DNA of 64,000 bases from Aureimonas sp. AU12 (GTDB taxonomy: Bacteria; Pseudomonadota; Alphaproteobacteria; Rhizobiales; Rhizobiaceae), in the NCBI RefSeq assembly GCF_001463705.1, contig NZ_BBWH01000015.1, positions 51,259 to 115,258 of the forward strand. The letters run 5' to 3'. Of this stretch, positions 52,054 to 61,525 are shown piece by piece; positions within the stretch are counted from its first letter, which is position 1; each line of letters begins with the position of its first letter. The notes beneath the pieces were generated by a model. That model saw only the letters and a program-made list of their open reading frames with translations, was not told the origin of the DNA and did not search any database. Position numbers and translations under genes: made by a program.

Positions 52054-52803
52054 TCAAAGCTCGGCGGTGAGCGCCTGGGGGCGCAATTCGGGCGCGGCGC
52101 GGCGCGGTCCCGCGCGCTTGTCGGCGATCCGCCGCTCCAGCGTGGTGGCGACCTTCGTCAGGCTCCAGCAGATCACGTAATAGACGGCCGCCAGGATGAA
52201 GAAGACCTCGAAGGGCTGCGTCAGCAGGCGGTTGTTGATCTGGTTGGCCGCAAAGGTCAGCTCCGGCACGTTGATGACGTAGCCGAGCGTCGTTTCCTTG
52301 ATGGTCGAGACGAACTGGCTGAGGATGCTGGGCAGCATGTTGTAGAGGGCCTGCGGCAGGATAACGTAGGCCATGGCACTGAAGTGGCTGTGGCCGAGGG
52401 AGCGGGCCGCCTCCATCTGCCCGCGGCCGAGCGACAGGATGCCGGCGCGGATGATCTCGCTGAGGAACGCCGCCTCGTAGAGGACGAGCGTCACCAGCAT
52501 GGTGACGAAGCCCGGAACGTTGCGCCCGATGAGGAGCGGCACCATGAAGTAGACCCAGAGGATCAGCATCAGGAGCGGCACGCCGCGCGCCACGTAGACG
52601 AAACCCGTCGCGGGCCAGAAGACGAGGCGCCAGGGCGACAGCCGGGCGAGCGCCAGGAGGATGCCGACGGGAAAGGCGAGGACGATGCTCAAGACCGACA
52701 GGATGAAGGTCGAGGCGAGCCCGCCCAGCGGCCCGTTCGGATACTGCCCGACGAGGAGGAGAAGCCAGTTCTCCTGGACGATGGCGACGACGTTGGCGAT
52801 CAT
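52054..52803 (-). CDS. polar amino acid-type ABC transporter permease (second)
   Basis: A 249-residue permease with five to six helices and the inner-membrane EAA loop ([40 protein letters not shown]). [20 protein letters not shown] and [20 protein letters not shown] are typical of HisM/GlnP proteins. It pairs with the permease immediately upstream, 3 bp away. Confidence 0.94.
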   Translation of the reverse strand: MIANVVAIVQENWLLLLVGQYPNGPLGGLASTFILSVLSIVLAFPVGILLALARLSPWRLVFWPATGFVYVARGVPLLMLILWVYFMVPLLIGRNVPGFVTMLVTLVLYEAAFLSEIIRAGILSLGRGQMEAARSLGHSHFSAMAYVILPQALYNMLPSILSQFVSTIKETTLGYVINVPELTFAANQINNRLLTQPFEVFFILAAVYYVICWSLTKVATTLERRIADKRAGPRRAAPELRPQALTAEL

Positions 52804-52806
52804 GGC

Positions 52807-53508
52807 TCAGCGCGCTCCCACGATCGCCGCGCGCTTCATCAGCCCCGCCCCGATCGCCATGATGACCAGCGAGCAGACGAGATAGGCGATGGTCGCGATG
52901 GCGTAGACCTCGAAGGTGCGGAAGGAGAGGTTCTCGACCTCGCGCACGGCATGCGTCAGTTCCGACACGCCGATGGCCATGGCGAGGCTGGAATTCTTGA
53001 ACAGCGAGACCGAGTGATTGACGAGCGCGGGCAGCGCGTTGCGCACGGCCTGCGGCAACAGGATGGAGCGCATGGAGGAGACATGCCCGTGGCCGAGCGC
53101 GCGGGCGGCTTCCATCTGTCCCTTCGGCACGGCGCGTAGCCCTGAGCGCAGATCCTCGGTGAAATAGGCGGCCTGGCAGAGGCCGAGCGCGATCACCGCG
53201 AAGATCGCTTCCGCATTGTGGTCGCTCAGCCAGTATTGCATCGCCTCGGGCAGCAGGCTGGAAATGCCGAAATACCAGAGGATGAGCTGCACGAGGGTCG
53301 GCACGTTGCGGTGGTAGGAGACGTAGGCGGCAACCGCGCGGTCGGCGATGGGCCCCGGGATCTGCCGGATCACCAGGAGCAGGAAGCCCAGACTCATGGC
53401 GAGCGTCCAAGAGCCGGCCGCGATCACGAAGGTCAGCTGGAGGCCATAGACCAGCATCCAGAAGAATTCGGGATTGGAAAGAACCGCCGCGATGTCGAAA
53501 CCGCTCAT
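52807..53508 (-). CDS. polar amino acid-type ABC transporter permease (first)
   Basis: A 233-residue permease. The EAA loop is [20 protein letters not shown] with [20 protein letters not shown], and membrane segments include [20 protein letters not shown] and [20 protein letters not shown]. It overlaps the SDR gene by four bases, so it is translated together with it. That ties the dehydrogenase to the transported compound. Confidence 0.94.
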   Translation of the reverse strand: MSGFDIAAVLSNPEFFWMLVYGLQLTFVIAAGSWTLAMSLGFLLLVIRQIPGPIADRAVAAYVSYHRNVPTLVQLILWYFGISSLLPEAMQYWLSDHNAEAIFAVIALGLCQAAYFTEDLRSGLRAVPKGQMEAARALGHGHVSSMRSILLPQAVRNALPALVNHSVSLFKNSSLAMAIGVSELTHAVREVENLSFRTFEVYAIATIAYLVCSLVIMAIGAGLMKRAAIVGAR

Positions 53509-54272
53509 TGCGCCTCCGGGTCGCCGCCGGCGGTCGCGGGCCGGGCGGTCTGCAGCCCACCCATGACCTGCAGCGTCGGCGTGATCTCCATGTGGCCGAT
53601 GTTCATCGAGACGGGCGCGGCGATGGCGAAAGCGATGGCGTCGGCGATGTCGCCCGCGTTCGGCAGTTCGAACCCGTCGAGGAAGCGCTCGCGGATCTCG
53701 GGGCTGTCGCCGTGGACATGGGCGAAGATGTCGGTGGCCACCCGGCCCGGGCAGATCTCGGTGACGCGCACGCGGCGGCCAAACGTGTCGATGCGCAGCT
53801 GGTTGGAGAGCATCGCGACGCCCGCCTTCGTGGCGTGGTAGGTCGAGTTTCCGCCGAAATTGTAGTTGCCGGCGATCGAGGAGATGTTGACCACATGGCC
53901 GCGATCGCGCGCCGCCATGCCCGGCACGACCATGCGGCAGAGGTGGAGGACCGCGCGAAGATTGACGTCGACGAGGAGATCGATGTCGCTCTCGTCGGCC
54001 TCGAGAAACTTCTTCGGACGGTCGACGCCGGCATTGTTGACGAGGATGTCGAAGGCGACCTCGTCGGTCAGAGCGCGCAGCGCGGCCCGGTCGGTGACGT
54101 CGATCGCATGCGGGATGCAGCCGGTCTTCGCGGCCAGCGCCTGCAACGGCTCGGCGCTGCGCGCCAGAGCGTGGACGGTCAATCCCTCACGGGCCAGACG
54201 CTCCACCACGGCGGCGCCGATGCCGGACGAAGCGCCGGTGACGAGAGCGGTCTGATAGTCAGAGAATGGCAT
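53505..54272 (-). CDS. short-chain dehydrogenase/reductase (YdfG-like)
   Basis: A 255-residue classical SDR. The cofactor motif is [19 protein letters not shown], with NNAG in [15 protein letters not shown]. The catalytic Ser is in [13 protein letters not shown], and Tyr and Lys in [36 protein letters not shown] follows. The overall pattern resembles YdfG-type 3-hydroxy acid dehydrogenases that oxidise serine, threonine or 3-hydroxy acids with NADP. It heads the ABC transporter operon. It may oxidise a hydroxyl on the imported compound. Confidence 0.9.
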   Translation of the reverse strand: MPFSDYQTALVTGASSGIGAAVVERLAREGLTVHALARSAEPLQALAAKTGCIPHAIDVTDRAALRALTDEVAFDILVNNAGVDRPKKFLEADESDIDLLVDVNLRAVLHLCRMVVPGMAARDRGHVVNISSIAGNYNFGGNSTYHATKAGVAMLSNQLRIDTFGRRVRVTEICPGRVATDIFAHVHGDSPEIRERFLDGFELPNAGDIADAIAFAIAAPVSMNIGHMEITPTLQVMGGLQTARPATAGGDPEAQ

Positions 54273-54351
54273 GGGACTTGGGTTCCAAACTGTTGCCCGG
54301 AGCTTACCGAAGAGTGGAGGGCCGGGGCCAAGACGGATTGGCTGTGGAGCG

Positions 54352-54366
54352 ATAAGACCGGCTTAT
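54352..54366 (-). promoter_or_regulatory. ATA-N9-TAT site, candidate Nac-like LysR binding site
   Basis: ATAAG-ACCGG-CTTAT is a perfect inverted repeat that fits the Klebsiella Nac consensus ATA-N9-TAT. It lies 80 bp upstream of the SDR start, in the 140-bp gap after pxpA. The same ATAAG-N5-CTTAT pattern occurs before accB. Confidence 0.62.
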
Positions 54367-54412
54367 GCCTATTGCTGCACCGCGCTAACGATTTGTGCAG
54401 ATGCGCGAGATC

Positions 54413-55180
54413 TCAGCGGCCGAGGCGCGATACCGGCACCACTTTGCCGCCCGCCGCCTCGATCGTCGTGCGGATGGCGCGGGCGAGATCGAGGGCGCCG
54501 GCGGTGTCGCCGTGGACGAGGATGCTGTCGGCCTTCATCGCCAGGCGCTCGCCCTCATGGGTGATGACGACGCCCTCCCCCACCAGCCGACGAACGCGAT
54601 CGAGCACGGCGTCCTCGTCGTGGATCACCGCCCCCGCCAGCCGGCGCGGCACGAGGAGGCCGTCGGCGTGATAGGCGCGGTCGGCGAGGAAGGCGATCGC
54701 GGTCCGCAGTCCGCAGCGGGCCGCCGCGCCCTCGATCGCCCGGCTGGACGAGGTGACGATCGTGAGGTCGGGGTCGAAGCGGGCAACGGCCTCGACGAGC
54801 GGATCGGCCACCGTCGCCTCGGCAGCCGCGAGATTTCCCATCGCGCCGTGAAAGCTCATGTGGGTCATGCGGTGCCCAGAGGTCCTGGCGATGCCGGCGA
54901 GCGCCGCAAGCTGGTAGGTGACGATGGCGGCCAGTTCCTCGGCGGGCAGGTCCATGCGGCGGCGCCCGAAGCCCTGAAGATCGGGAAAGCCGACATGGGC
55001 GCCGATATCGACGCCGCGCGCCAGCGCCGCCTTCACGGTGTGCTCCATGATGAGCGGGTCGCCGGCATGGAAGCCACAGGCGACATTGGCCGAGGACAGG
55101 ACGCCCAGCAGGGCCTCGTCCTCGCCCATGCGCCAGGGGCCGAAACCCTCGCCGAGATCGGCGTTCAGATCGATCCGCAT
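54413..55180 (-). CDS. LamB/YcsF (PxpA-like) family protein with altered active-site motif
   Basis: A 255-residue LamB/YcsF protein. In E. coli, PxpA is the 5-oxoprolinase subunit that opens 5-oxoproline with PxpB and PxpC. Conserved blocks are MRIDLNADLGEGFGPWRMGE, SSANVACGFHAGDPLIMEHT, GFPDLQGFGRR, FLADRAYHADG and LVHGDTAGALDLARA. The usual KPHGALYN motif reads SFHGAMGN here, losing the Lys-Pro and the Leu-Tyr. That hints at a different lactam or amide. It is last in the accB-accC-pxpB-pxpC-like operon. Confidence 0.88.
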   Translation of the reverse strand: MRIDLNADLGEGFGPWRMGEDEALLGVLSSANVACGFHAGDPLIMEHTVKAALARGVDIGAHVGFPDLQGFGRRRMDLPAEELAAIVTYQLAALAGIARTSGHRMTHMSFHGAMGNLAAAEATVADPLVEAVARFDPDLTIVTSSSRAIEGAAARCGLRTAIAFLADRAYHADGLLVPRRLAGAVIHDEDAVLDRVRRLVGEGVVITHEGERLAMKADSILVHGDTAGALDLARAIRTTIEAAGGKVVPVSRLGR

Positions 55181-55190
55181 GGAAGCTCCT

Positions 55191-55667
55191 CTAGAGGGAC
55201 GGTCGGATGTCGAAGAGCGGATCGCCGTAGCCGGTCAGCGCGCCCTCCTCCCGCAGGACGGCGGCGAGGACACCGCTCGCGGTCGCCCGAACCGGAAACA
55301 GCGCCGCGCCGACCCGCAGGAGCGCCAGGATCTGTCCGGCCTCGACCGTCGCGCCGTCTTCCACCAAGGGTTCGTCCCGCAGAGGATGGGCGCGCAGGAA
55401 GGCGCCGATGCCGGGCGATCGGACGAACGTTTCGGCCGCGCCGTCGATTTTATCCCCTGGCGTCGGAGCGGGCGTGAGCCCCGGCGCTGAGCTGGAGCCT
55501 CGGCGCAGGCTGACGCTCCCCTCCGGGCCCGACAGATCGAGCGAGTCCAGCCCGGTCTCGGCGAGCCAGGCGGCCAGCAGGGGAATGTGGTCGAGAGGCG
55601 TGGTCATCGGGGGCAACGCCTTGGGTTCGAGGACGGATACCGTCGGGTTCGAAGCCGCGGGGATCAT
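55191..55667 (-). CDS. biotin carrier-like protein lacking the biotin lysine
   Basis: A 158-residue paralogue of the biotin carboxyl carrier protein encoded further upstream. The N-terminal pattern is shared (AAWLAETGLDSLDLSGPEGS with VSLRRG), as is the C-terminal barrel (VEAGQILALLRVGAALFPVR). Where the functional paralogue reads [10 protein letters not shown], this one reads LRVGAALFPV, so no lysine is available for biotin. It may be a structural subunit. The start overlaps the preceding stop by ATGA; an ATG 60 bases downstream is the alternative. Confidence 0.75.
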   Translation of the reverse strand: MIPAASNPTVSVLEPKALPPMTTPLDHIPLLAAWLAETGLDSLDLSGPEGSVSLRRGSSSAPGLTPAPTPGDKIDGAAETFVRSPGIGAFLRAHPLRDEPLVEDGATVEAGQILALLRVGAALFPVRATASGVLAAVLREEGALTGYGDPLFDIRPSL

Positions 55668-56668
55668 CGCCCCGCGCTCCAGGACGTCGCCAAGCCGACG
55701 ATGCGCCGCGTTTCCGTGAGCCAGCGCTGCCGCTCGTCGAGCGCTTCGAGCGCGCCGTCCCAGTCGGTCCGCAGAAAGCGGAAGTGCGTGCCGATCGGCA
55801 TCTGGCCGAGGCGCCAGAGGTCGGCCTCGATCACGGTGCCGATCTTGGGATAGCCGCCGGAGGGCTGGCCCTCGCACATCTGGACGATCGGCTGGCCGCT
55901 ATGGGGCACCTGGATGACGCCGGGAACGATGCCGTGCGAGCGAAGCTCCATCGGCGCGATCGGGTCGAGGTTCGGGCCGGCGAGCCGGAAGCCGTAGCGG
56001 TCGCTTTGCGGCGTGATGCGGAAGGGCTCGCGCCAGAACGCCTCGAGCGAGGACGAGGTGAACCGCTCGTATTCGGCGGCGGGGAGGACGCGCACGGCCG
56101 GACATCCGTCGATGTCGAGCGGCAGGGCAAGCCCGGGCGGCACGAGGCCGAGTTCGACAACGGTCGCCAGCGCCCTTCCCTCGCTGCCGGGTTTGACGCC
56201 GACGGGCAGCTGATCGCCCTCTCGCAGCATGCGCCCCTCATGCCCGCCGATGGTGCCGCGCAACTGCGTCGACCGGGAGCCGAGCACCTCAGGGACATCG
56301 ATGCCGCCGGCGACGCAGAGATAGGCCCGCGCCCCGCGCCAGCGCCCGGCTTGGGGGTATCCAAGGGTCACGACATCCCCGGCCTTGGCCGTGCAGCGGC
56401 TCCAGGGCAGAAGCGGCGCGTCGTTCAGCTTGGCGGCACAATCGGCCCCGGTGAGGGCGAAGAGCGTATCGGCGGTGAAGCGCAGCGCGAAGGGAAAGAC
56501 CTGCATCTCCACCCCGGCCGCCCCGTCCTCGTTGCCGACGAGGATGTTGCCGCAGGCAAGCGCCAGCGGGTCCATGGCGCCGGACAGGCCGACACCCCAG
56601 CGAAACGCGTCGAGCCGGCCGAGATCCTGGACGCTGGCGAGCGCGGTGCGCGAGAGGATCTCGATCAA
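55664..56668 (-). CDS. pxpC: PxpC-like biotin-dependent carboxyltransferase subunit (KipA/AHS2 family)
   Basis: A 334-residue protein of the KipA family, called carboxyltransferase or allophanate hydrolase subunit 2 in databases. It begins [20 protein letters not shown]. Other conserved blocks are MDPLALACGNILVGNEDGAA, ARAYLCVAGGIDVPEVLGSR and GVIQVPHSGQPIVQMCEGQP followed by SGGYPKIGTVI. It pairs with PxpB to form a module like the C-terminal part of urea carboxylase. The start is a TTG overlapping the pxpB stop (TTGA); no ATG fits the family N-terminus. Confidence 0.9.
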   Translation of the reverse strand: MIEILSRTALASVQDLGRLDAFRWGVGLSGAMDPLALACGNILVGNEDGAAGVEMQVFPFALRFTADTLFALTGADCAAKLNDAPLLPWSRCTAKAGDVVTLGYPQAGRWRGARAYLCVAGGIDVPEVLGSRSTQLRGTIGGHEGRMLREGDQLPVGVKPGSEGRALATVVELGLVPPGLALPLDIDGCPAVRVLPAAEYERFTSSSLEAFWREPFRITPQSDRYGFRLAGPNLDPIAPMELRSHGIVPGVIQVPHSGQPIVQMCEGQPSGGYPKIGTVIEADLWRLGQMPIGTHFRFLRTDWDGALEALDERQRWLTETRRIVGLATSWSAGR

Positions 56669-57324
56669 AGCCGGATCTCCCGAACCGTGAAAGCGATGCT
56701 GTCGCCGGGCTGTAGCAGCACCGGGGGATCGCGCGAGGGATCGAAGAAGCGCATCTGCGTGGAGCCGATCGTGTTCCAGCCGCTCGGCCCGTCGGAGGCG
56801 GAGACGCCGGTCTGCGCGCCGCCGATCGACACGGCGCCGCCAGGGATCTTCACCACCGGAACCCGGCGCCGGGGCGTCGCGATCCGCGGGTCCATGCCTC
56901 CGAGATAGCAATAGCCGGGATGGCTGCCGAGCGCGAAGACGGGATAGACCGGCGCCGAATGGATCGCGACGATCTCGTCCAGATCCAGCCCCGTATGAGC
57001 GACGACGTCGGCCATGTGCGGCCCGCCCTCACCGCCATAGGTGACCGGCAGTTCGATGACGCGGCCGCCGAGCGCAAGGAGGTCCGCCGTCGCCCAGGCC
57101 TCGCAGAGCCGCATCTCCAGCGGCTCGACGCGGCGCGGCACGCCCCGGAAGCTGACGAGGAGATTGTTGACGCCGGGCACGGCCTCGCGCACCTCCGGCC
57201 AGGTTTCGGCCTCCCTCGCCAACGACCAGATGCGCTGCTGGTGATCGAGCGAGGTCTCGCCCGGCGCCTCGAACAGGAGCGCGGTGGTGCCGAGTAGGCT
57301 GATGACGGGCTGGCCGGCGCTCAT
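56665..57324 (-). CDS. pxpB: PxpB-like subunit (KipI/AHS1 family)
   Basis: A 219-residue KipI-family protein. It has [20 protein letters not shown], the strongly conserved [20 protein letters not shown] with [20 protein letters not shown], and [20 protein letters not shown]. With PxpC it forms the part of 5-oxoprolinase thought to act on the carboxylated or phosphorylated amide. It begins at an ATGA overlap with the biotin carboxylase gene, linking ring opening to biotin chemistry. Confidence 0.9.
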   Translation of the reverse strand: MSAGQPVISLLGTTALLFEAPGETSLDHQQRIWSLAREAETWPEVREAVPGVNNLLVSFRGVPRRVEPLEMRLCEAWATADLLALGGRVIELPVTYGGEGGPHMADVVAHTGLDLDEIVAIHSAPVYPVFALGSHPGYCYLGGMDPRIATPRRRVPVVKIPGGAVSIGGAQTGVSASDGPSGWNTIGSTQMRFFDPSRDPPVLLQPGDSIAFTVREIRL

Positions 57325-58673
57325 GCGTGATCTCCGCCCTTCAGGAGCTTTTCCAAATGGTGGATGTCGACGCCCCCGGCGCAGAAGCCGGGATCGTCGA
57401 CGATCCGCCGGTGCAGCGGCAGGTTGGTCGCGACGCCCTCCACTCGCGCCTCCGACAGGGCGATGCGCAGGCGCATGAGCGCCTCCTCGCGCGTCGGGCC
57501 GTGGGCGATGATCTTGGCGATGAGGGAATCGTAGTACGGCGGCACGCGCGCGCCCGGAACCATGTGGGTGTCGACGCGAATGCCGGGGCCGCCCGGCATG
57601 TCGAAGCGCGTCACCCAGCCCGGAGACGGCCGGAAGGTCTCCGGGTCCTCGGCATTGATGCGGCATTCGAAGGCGTGGCCGCGCGCCACGATCTCGTCCT
57701 GTCGGATCGTCAGGGGATGCCCGAGCGCCACCCGGATGCCCTCGCGCACGATGTCGATGCCGCTGGTCTCCTCGGTGATCGGATGTTCGACCTGCACCCG
57801 CGTGTTCATCTCGATGAAGGAGAAGACGCCGTCCTCGTAGAGGAATTCGAACGTGCCGGCCCCGACATAGCCGATCTGCCGGCAGGCCTGCGTGCAGCGC
57901 TCCCCGACCTCGGCGACGAGAGCGGGATCGAGCCCCGGCGCCGGTGCCTCCTCCAGCACCTTCTGGTGCCGGCGCTGCAGCGAGCAATCGCGGCTTCCGA
58001 GCCAGAGGGCGTTGCCGTGCCGATCGGCCAGAACCTGGATCTCGACGTGGCGCGGCCGGGTCAGGAACTTCTCGACATAGATTTCGGGATTGCCGAAGGC
58101 CCGCCGCGCCTCCTCGCGCGTCAGGGCGAGGGCGTCGAGCAACCCCGCCTCGCCGTCGACGACACGCATGCCGCGCCCGCCCCCGCCCCCGGCCGCCTTG
58201 AGGATCACGGGATAGCCGATCTCGGCGGCGACGCGGCGCACCGCGTCCGGATCGTCGGGAAGTCCGGTGTCGGGACCGGGGACGCAGGGGACGCCGGCGC
58301 GGCGCATGGCGCGCTTGGCCGCAACCTTGTCGCCCATGATGCGGATCGCCTGCGCATCGGGGCCGACGAAGACGAGGCCGGCCGCCGCGCAGCTCTCGGC
58401 GAAATCGGCGTTCTCCGACAGGAACCCATAGCCGGGATGCACGGCATCGGCCCCCGTCGCCTCGGCCGCCAGAAGGATCGCGGCGGGATCGAGATAGGAG
58501 CGCGCCGCCGGGGCCGGCCCGATGCAGACCGCCTTGTCGGCGAGCGCCACGTGCCGTGCGTCGCGGTCGGCCTCCGAATGGACGGCGATCGTGGCGAGGC
58601 CGAGCGAGCGGGCTGCGCGCTGGATGCGCAGGGCGATCTCGCCGCGATTGGCGATGAGGAGGGAGCGGACCAT
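57321..58673 (-). CDS. biotin carboxylase (AccC-like), specialised
   Basis: A 450-residue biotin carboxylase. It begins [20 protein letters not shown]. The ATP-grasp features are [20 protein letters not shown], the glycine loop [20 protein letters not shown], the catalytic region [20 protein letters not shown] and [19 protein letters not shown]. It carboxylates biotin on the carrier protein with ATP and bicarbonate. Because it sits between a carrier gene and pxpBC, it is unlikely to be the fatty acid synthesis AccC; it should feed the PxpBC-like carboxyltransferase. Confidence 0.92.
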   Translation of the reverse strand: MVRSLLIANRGEIALRIQRAARSLGLATIAVHSEADRDARHVALADKAVCIGPAPAARSYLDPAAILLAAEATGADAVHPGYGFLSENADFAESCAAAGLVFVGPDAQAIRIMGDKVAAKRAMRRAGVPCVPGPDTGLPDDPDAVRRVAAEIGYPVILKAAGGGGGRGMRVVDGEAGLLDALALTREEARRAFGNPEIYVEKFLTRPRHVEIQVLADRHGNALWLGSRDCSLQRRHQKVLEEAPAPGLDPALVAEVGERCTQACRQIGYVGAGTFEFLYEDGVFSFIEMNTRVQVEHPITEETSGIDIVREGIRVALGHPLTIRQDEIVARGHAFECRINAEDPETFRPSPGWVTRFDMPGGPGIRVDTHMVPGARVPPYYDSLIAKIIAHGPTREEALMRLRIALSEARVEGVATNLPLHRRIVDDPGFCAGGVDIHHLEKLLKGGDHA

Positions 58674-58678
58674 GGCGC

Positions 58679-59122
58679 TCACGCGATCCGCAGGAGCGGC
58701 TGGCCGGCCTCGACCTCCGCGCCGGGCGCGGCAAGCAGCGCCTCGACCGTGCCGGCCCGCTCGGCCCGCACCTCGTTGAACATCTTCATCGCCTCGACGA
58801 GGCACAGGACATCGCCGACCGAGACCGTTCCCCCGGCCTCCACGAAGGGGGCTGCGTCCGGCGCCGGGCGGAAATGGACGACGCCCGAGAGCGGCGAGCG
58901 CACGTTCGCGTCGGCGGCGGGCCTGGCGGTGAACTTCTGCGCAAGTGCCGGCGCGGCAGGCACCATGGCCCCGTGCGGGCCGGCGATCGACCCCACCGCC
59001 GCCCCTTCGGCCTCGTTGCCGCGGGTCAGACGGAGCGTCCAGCCGTTCCGGGTCACCTCAAGGCTCGTGAGGTCGGAGGCGGCCATGGCCTGCATCAGGG
59101 CCTTGATCTCGTCGATGTCCAT
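58679..59122 (-). CDS. biotin carboxyl carrier protein (AccB-like), specialised
   Basis: A 147-residue carrier. The biotin lysine is K113 in [18 protein letters not shown]. The N-terminal helical segment ([20 protein letters not shown]) and the barrel start [13 protein letters not shown] are as in AccB. An Ala/Pro linker (45-70) separates them. It is first in the leftward ring-opening operon and precedes the carboxylase gene by 5 bp. The ATA-N9-TAT site 96 bp upstream suggests control by the Nac-like regulator. Confidence 0.93.
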   Translation of the reverse strand: MDIDEIKALMQAMAASDLTSLEVTRNGWTLRLTRGNEAEGAAVGSIAGPHGAMVPAAPALAQKFTARPAADANVRSPLSGVVHFRPAPDAAPFVEAGGTVSVGDVLCLVEAMKMFNEVRAERAGTVEALLAAPGAEVEAGQPLLRIA

Positions 59123-59217
59123 CGTCTGCCCACTCGTCCCGCCGCACAGGGCGTCCTTGGTCGGGCGAGGTTATCGAGCGGGGGAAGACGCTTCCAAGAC
59201 GGTTTGTCTCTTGGTGG

Positions 59218-59232
59218 ATAAGGGCATCTTAT
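59218..59232 (-). promoter_or_regulatory. ATA-N9-TAT site upstream of the accB-pxp operon
   Basis: ATAAG-GGCAT-CTTAT is a perfect inverted repeat with the Nac spacing ATA-N9-TAT. It overlaps the stop codon of the LysR gene and lies 96 bp before the accB start. It repeats the arms of the site before the SDR gene exactly. Confidence 0.65.
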
Positions 59233-60164
59233 GGTGTCGGCGCACCGACGCCCGCCGCGGCGAAGCCCGGCAGTTCGGCGGCGAGCTCGAGGAGGATGTC
59301 CCTCACCGCCTGCGCCGGTTCCGACAAGGGCAGATGGTCGCTCTCGCACAGGGCCAGCGGCGCCTCGATGGCCGGCTCGCAGATCGGCCGGGCCCAGGCG
59401 TCGCAGGAGGCGACGAGCTGGCGTGCCATGGCCTCGGGCAGGATCGTCGCGCCCAGCCCTTCGGCCAGCACCGCCGTCAAGGTCCCGTCCGACTCGATCT
59501 CGGCGACGATGCGCGGCGCCACGCCGATCCCGGCGCAGGCATCGTCCACCATCTTGCGCACCACGTTGTAGGGGCGCGGCATGTAGAGTTCGTGCGCGAG
59601 GATCTCGCAGAGCCGCACCGAACCGGCCGAGGGCGCCGCCATCGTCTCCGGCCCGACGAGAAACAGGCGCTCGGAGAGGAGCGGGCGGAAGGCGAGGCCA
59701 TGCACTGCGACCCGCCCGCCATACAGCACCGCGAGGTCCATGCGCCCGCTCATGACGAGTTCCGACAGGGTCGTGCCGTAGGTCTCGTTAAGATAGAGGA
59801 GAATGCCGGGATGGCGCGCCCGCACTGCCCGGATCAGTGGCAGGGCCAACCCTGCGGCGGCCGTGCCGGGCGCCAGCCCCACCGACACCGAGCCCGACAG
59901 CTCGCGGCCGGCCGCGCGCATCTCCGTCATCGCCTGCTCGCACTGGCGCAGGATCACCTGGGCATGGCGGTAGAGCACGTCGCCGGCCTGCGTCGGCGTC
60001 ACGCCGCGCTTGGTGCGCAGCAGAAGCTGCTGGCGCACCTCGCCCTCCAGCGTCGCGAGCTGCTGGCTGAGCGCGGGCTGCGCGACATGCAGGATGTCGG
60101 CGGCCTGCGTCAGGCTGCCGACATCGACGATCTTCACGAAATACTGCAGCCGTCTGAGGTTCAT
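59229..60164 (-). CDS. Nac-like LysR-family transcriptional regulator
   Basis: A 311-residue LysR protein strongly like Klebsiella Nac, the nitrogen assimilation control protein. Its N-terminus MNLRRLQYFVKIVDVGSLTQ, then AADILHVAQPALSQQLATLE and LLLRTKRGVTPTQAGDVLYR, matches Nac nearly word for word as I remember it. The effector domain starts SVSVGLAPGTAAAGLALPLI. Nac binds ATA-N9-TAT. It is divergent from the aminotransferase gene and lies upstream of the accB operon, with matching sites at both and before the SDR operon. Confidence 0.92.
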   Translation of the reverse strand: MNLRRLQYFVKIVDVGSLTQAADILHVAQPALSQQLATLEGEVRQQLLLRTKRGVTPTQAGDVLYRHAQVILRQCEQAMTEMRAAGRELSGSVSVGLAPGTAAAGLALPLIRAVRARHPGILLYLNETYGTTLSELVMSGRMDLAVLYGGRVAVHGLAFRPLLSERLFLVGPETMAAPSAGSVRLCEILAHELYMPRPYNVVRKMVDDACAGIGVAPRIVAEIESDGTLTAVLAEGLGATILPEAMARQLVASCDAWARPICEPAIEAPLALCESDHLPLSEPAQAVRDILLELAAELPGFAAAGVGAPTP

Positions 60165-60200
60165 CCGTGTTCCCCCGCATGGCGTCCGGCTCGCCCAGCC

Positions 60201-60215
60201 ATAAGCGTTCGCTAT
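60201..60215. promoter_or_regulatory. ATA-N9-TAT site between Nac-like regulator and aminotransferase
   Basis: ATAAGCGTTCGCTAT fits ATA-N9-TAT and lies in the 135-bp divergent promoter region, 37 bp from the regulator start and 85 bp from the aminotransferase start. It could serve autoregulation and activation of the aminotransferase-aldolase operon. Its arms are less symmetric than those of the other two sites. Confidence 0.6.
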
Positions 60216-60299
60216 CAAGGCAGAGCCAACTCGTCTTAGCCTCGCGCATCGGCTGAGCATAGCGTCCCTGCGACAGTTGCCAGCCGGGATGACCACACC

Positions 60300-61508
60300 G
60301 TGACCTCGATCCATGTCGCCGAGCGCGTCCAGCGCATCAAGCCCTCGCCGAGTTCCACGGCCGCCGACCGGGCCAACCAGCTGAAGCGCGAGGGACGCTC
60401 GATCGTCAGCCTCGTCGTCGGCGAGCCGGACTTCGACACGCCGGCCCACGTCCGCGAGGCCGCCGCCCGCGCCATGAATGCCGGCGCCACGCGCTACACC
60501 GCCCTCCCCGGCACGGTGGAACTGCGCCAGGCGATTGCCGACAAGCTCAAGCGCGAGAACGGCCTCACCTACGCCCTCAACGAGATCATCGTCACCAACG
60601 GCGCCAAGAGCGCGATCTACACCGCCTTCGCCGCGACGCTGGAGCCGGGCGACGAGGTGATCGTGCCCGCCCCCTACTGGGTGTCCTATCCCGACATGGC
60701 GCTGGCCTGCGACGGCAAGCCGGTCGCGGTCGCCTGCTCGGAGGAGCAGGGCTTCAAGCTGACGCCTGCGCAGCTGGAGGCGGCGATCACGCCGCGCACC
60801 CGGTGGCTCATCCTCAACTCGCCGTCCAACCCGACCGGCGCCACCTACTCGGCCGGCGAATACCGCGCGCTCGCCGACGTCCTTGCCCGCCACCCCGACG
60901 TGCTGGTGATGACCGACGACATCTACGAGCACATCCGCTTCGAGGGCGGAACCGCGCCGCATCTCCTCTCCGCCGCGCCCGAACTGCGCGAGCGCACGCT
61001 GGCGATCAACGGCGTCTCGAAGACCTATGCGATGACGGGTTTCCGCATCGGCTGGGCCGCCGGCCCGCGCGAGCTGATCCGCGCGCTGGACACGTTGACC
61101 TCGCAGTCGGCGGGCAACAGCTGCTCAGTCAGCCAGGCCGCCGCGGTGGAAGCCCTGAACGGAAGCCAGGACTTCGTCGCGCAGAGCCTCGCCGTTTACC
61201 GCGAGCGACGCGACGCGATGGCGTCCGGTATCAACGCCATTCCCGGCCTGTCCTGCCGCCTGCCGGAGGGGGCCTTCTACCTCTTCGTCAACTGCGCCGG
61301 CCTCATCGGCCAGCGCACGCCCGAGGGCAAGGTGCTGGAGACGGACGGCGACGTCGTCCTGTATCTTCTGGAGAGTGTCGGCGTCGCGGTCGTGGCAGGC
61401 ACCGCCTACGGCCTGTCCCCCTATTTCCGCCTGTCGATCGCGACCTCGCTCGACATTCTCGCGGACGGTCTGGCGCGCATCGCCAAGGCCGTCGGCGACC
61501 TCGCCTGA
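60300..61508 (+). CDS. class I aminotransferase, aspartate aminotransferase (AatA) type
   Basis: A 402-residue PLP enzyme of fold type I. Key parts are SLVVGEPDFDTPAHVREAAA, TNGAKSAIYTAFAATLEPGD, APYWVSYPDMALACDGKPVA, LNSPSNPTGATYSAGEYRAL and TDDIYEHIRF. The Schiff-base lysine is in AINGVSKTYAMTGFRIGWAA and the carboxylate Arg near YFRLSIATS. It starts with GTG; the ATG 11 bases upstream is out of frame. Being paired with an RraA-type aldolase gene, it may transaminate a hydroxylated glutamate- or aspartate-like compound rather than serve general aspartate metabolism. Confidence 0.9.
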   Translation: MTSIHVAERVQRIKPSPSSTAADRANQLKREGRSIVSLVVGEPDFDTPAHVREAAARAMNAGATRYTALPGTVELRQAIADKLKRENGLTYALNEIIVTNGAKSAIYTAFAATLEPGDEVIVPAPYWVSYPDMALACDGKPVAVACSEEQGFKLTPAQLEAAITPRTRWLILNSPSNPTGATYSAGEYRALADVLARHPDVLVMTDDIYEHIRFEGGTAPHLLSAAPELRERTLAINGVSKTYAMTGFRIGWAAGPRELIRALDTLTSQSAGNSCSVSQAAAVEALNGSQDFVAQSLAVYRERRDAMASGINAIPGLSCRLPEGAFYLFVNCAGLIGQRTPEGKVLETDGDVVLYLLESVGVAVVAGTAYGLSPYFRLSIATSLDILADGLARIAKAVGDLA

Positions 61509-61525
61509 CCCGACGGAGACGCTTG

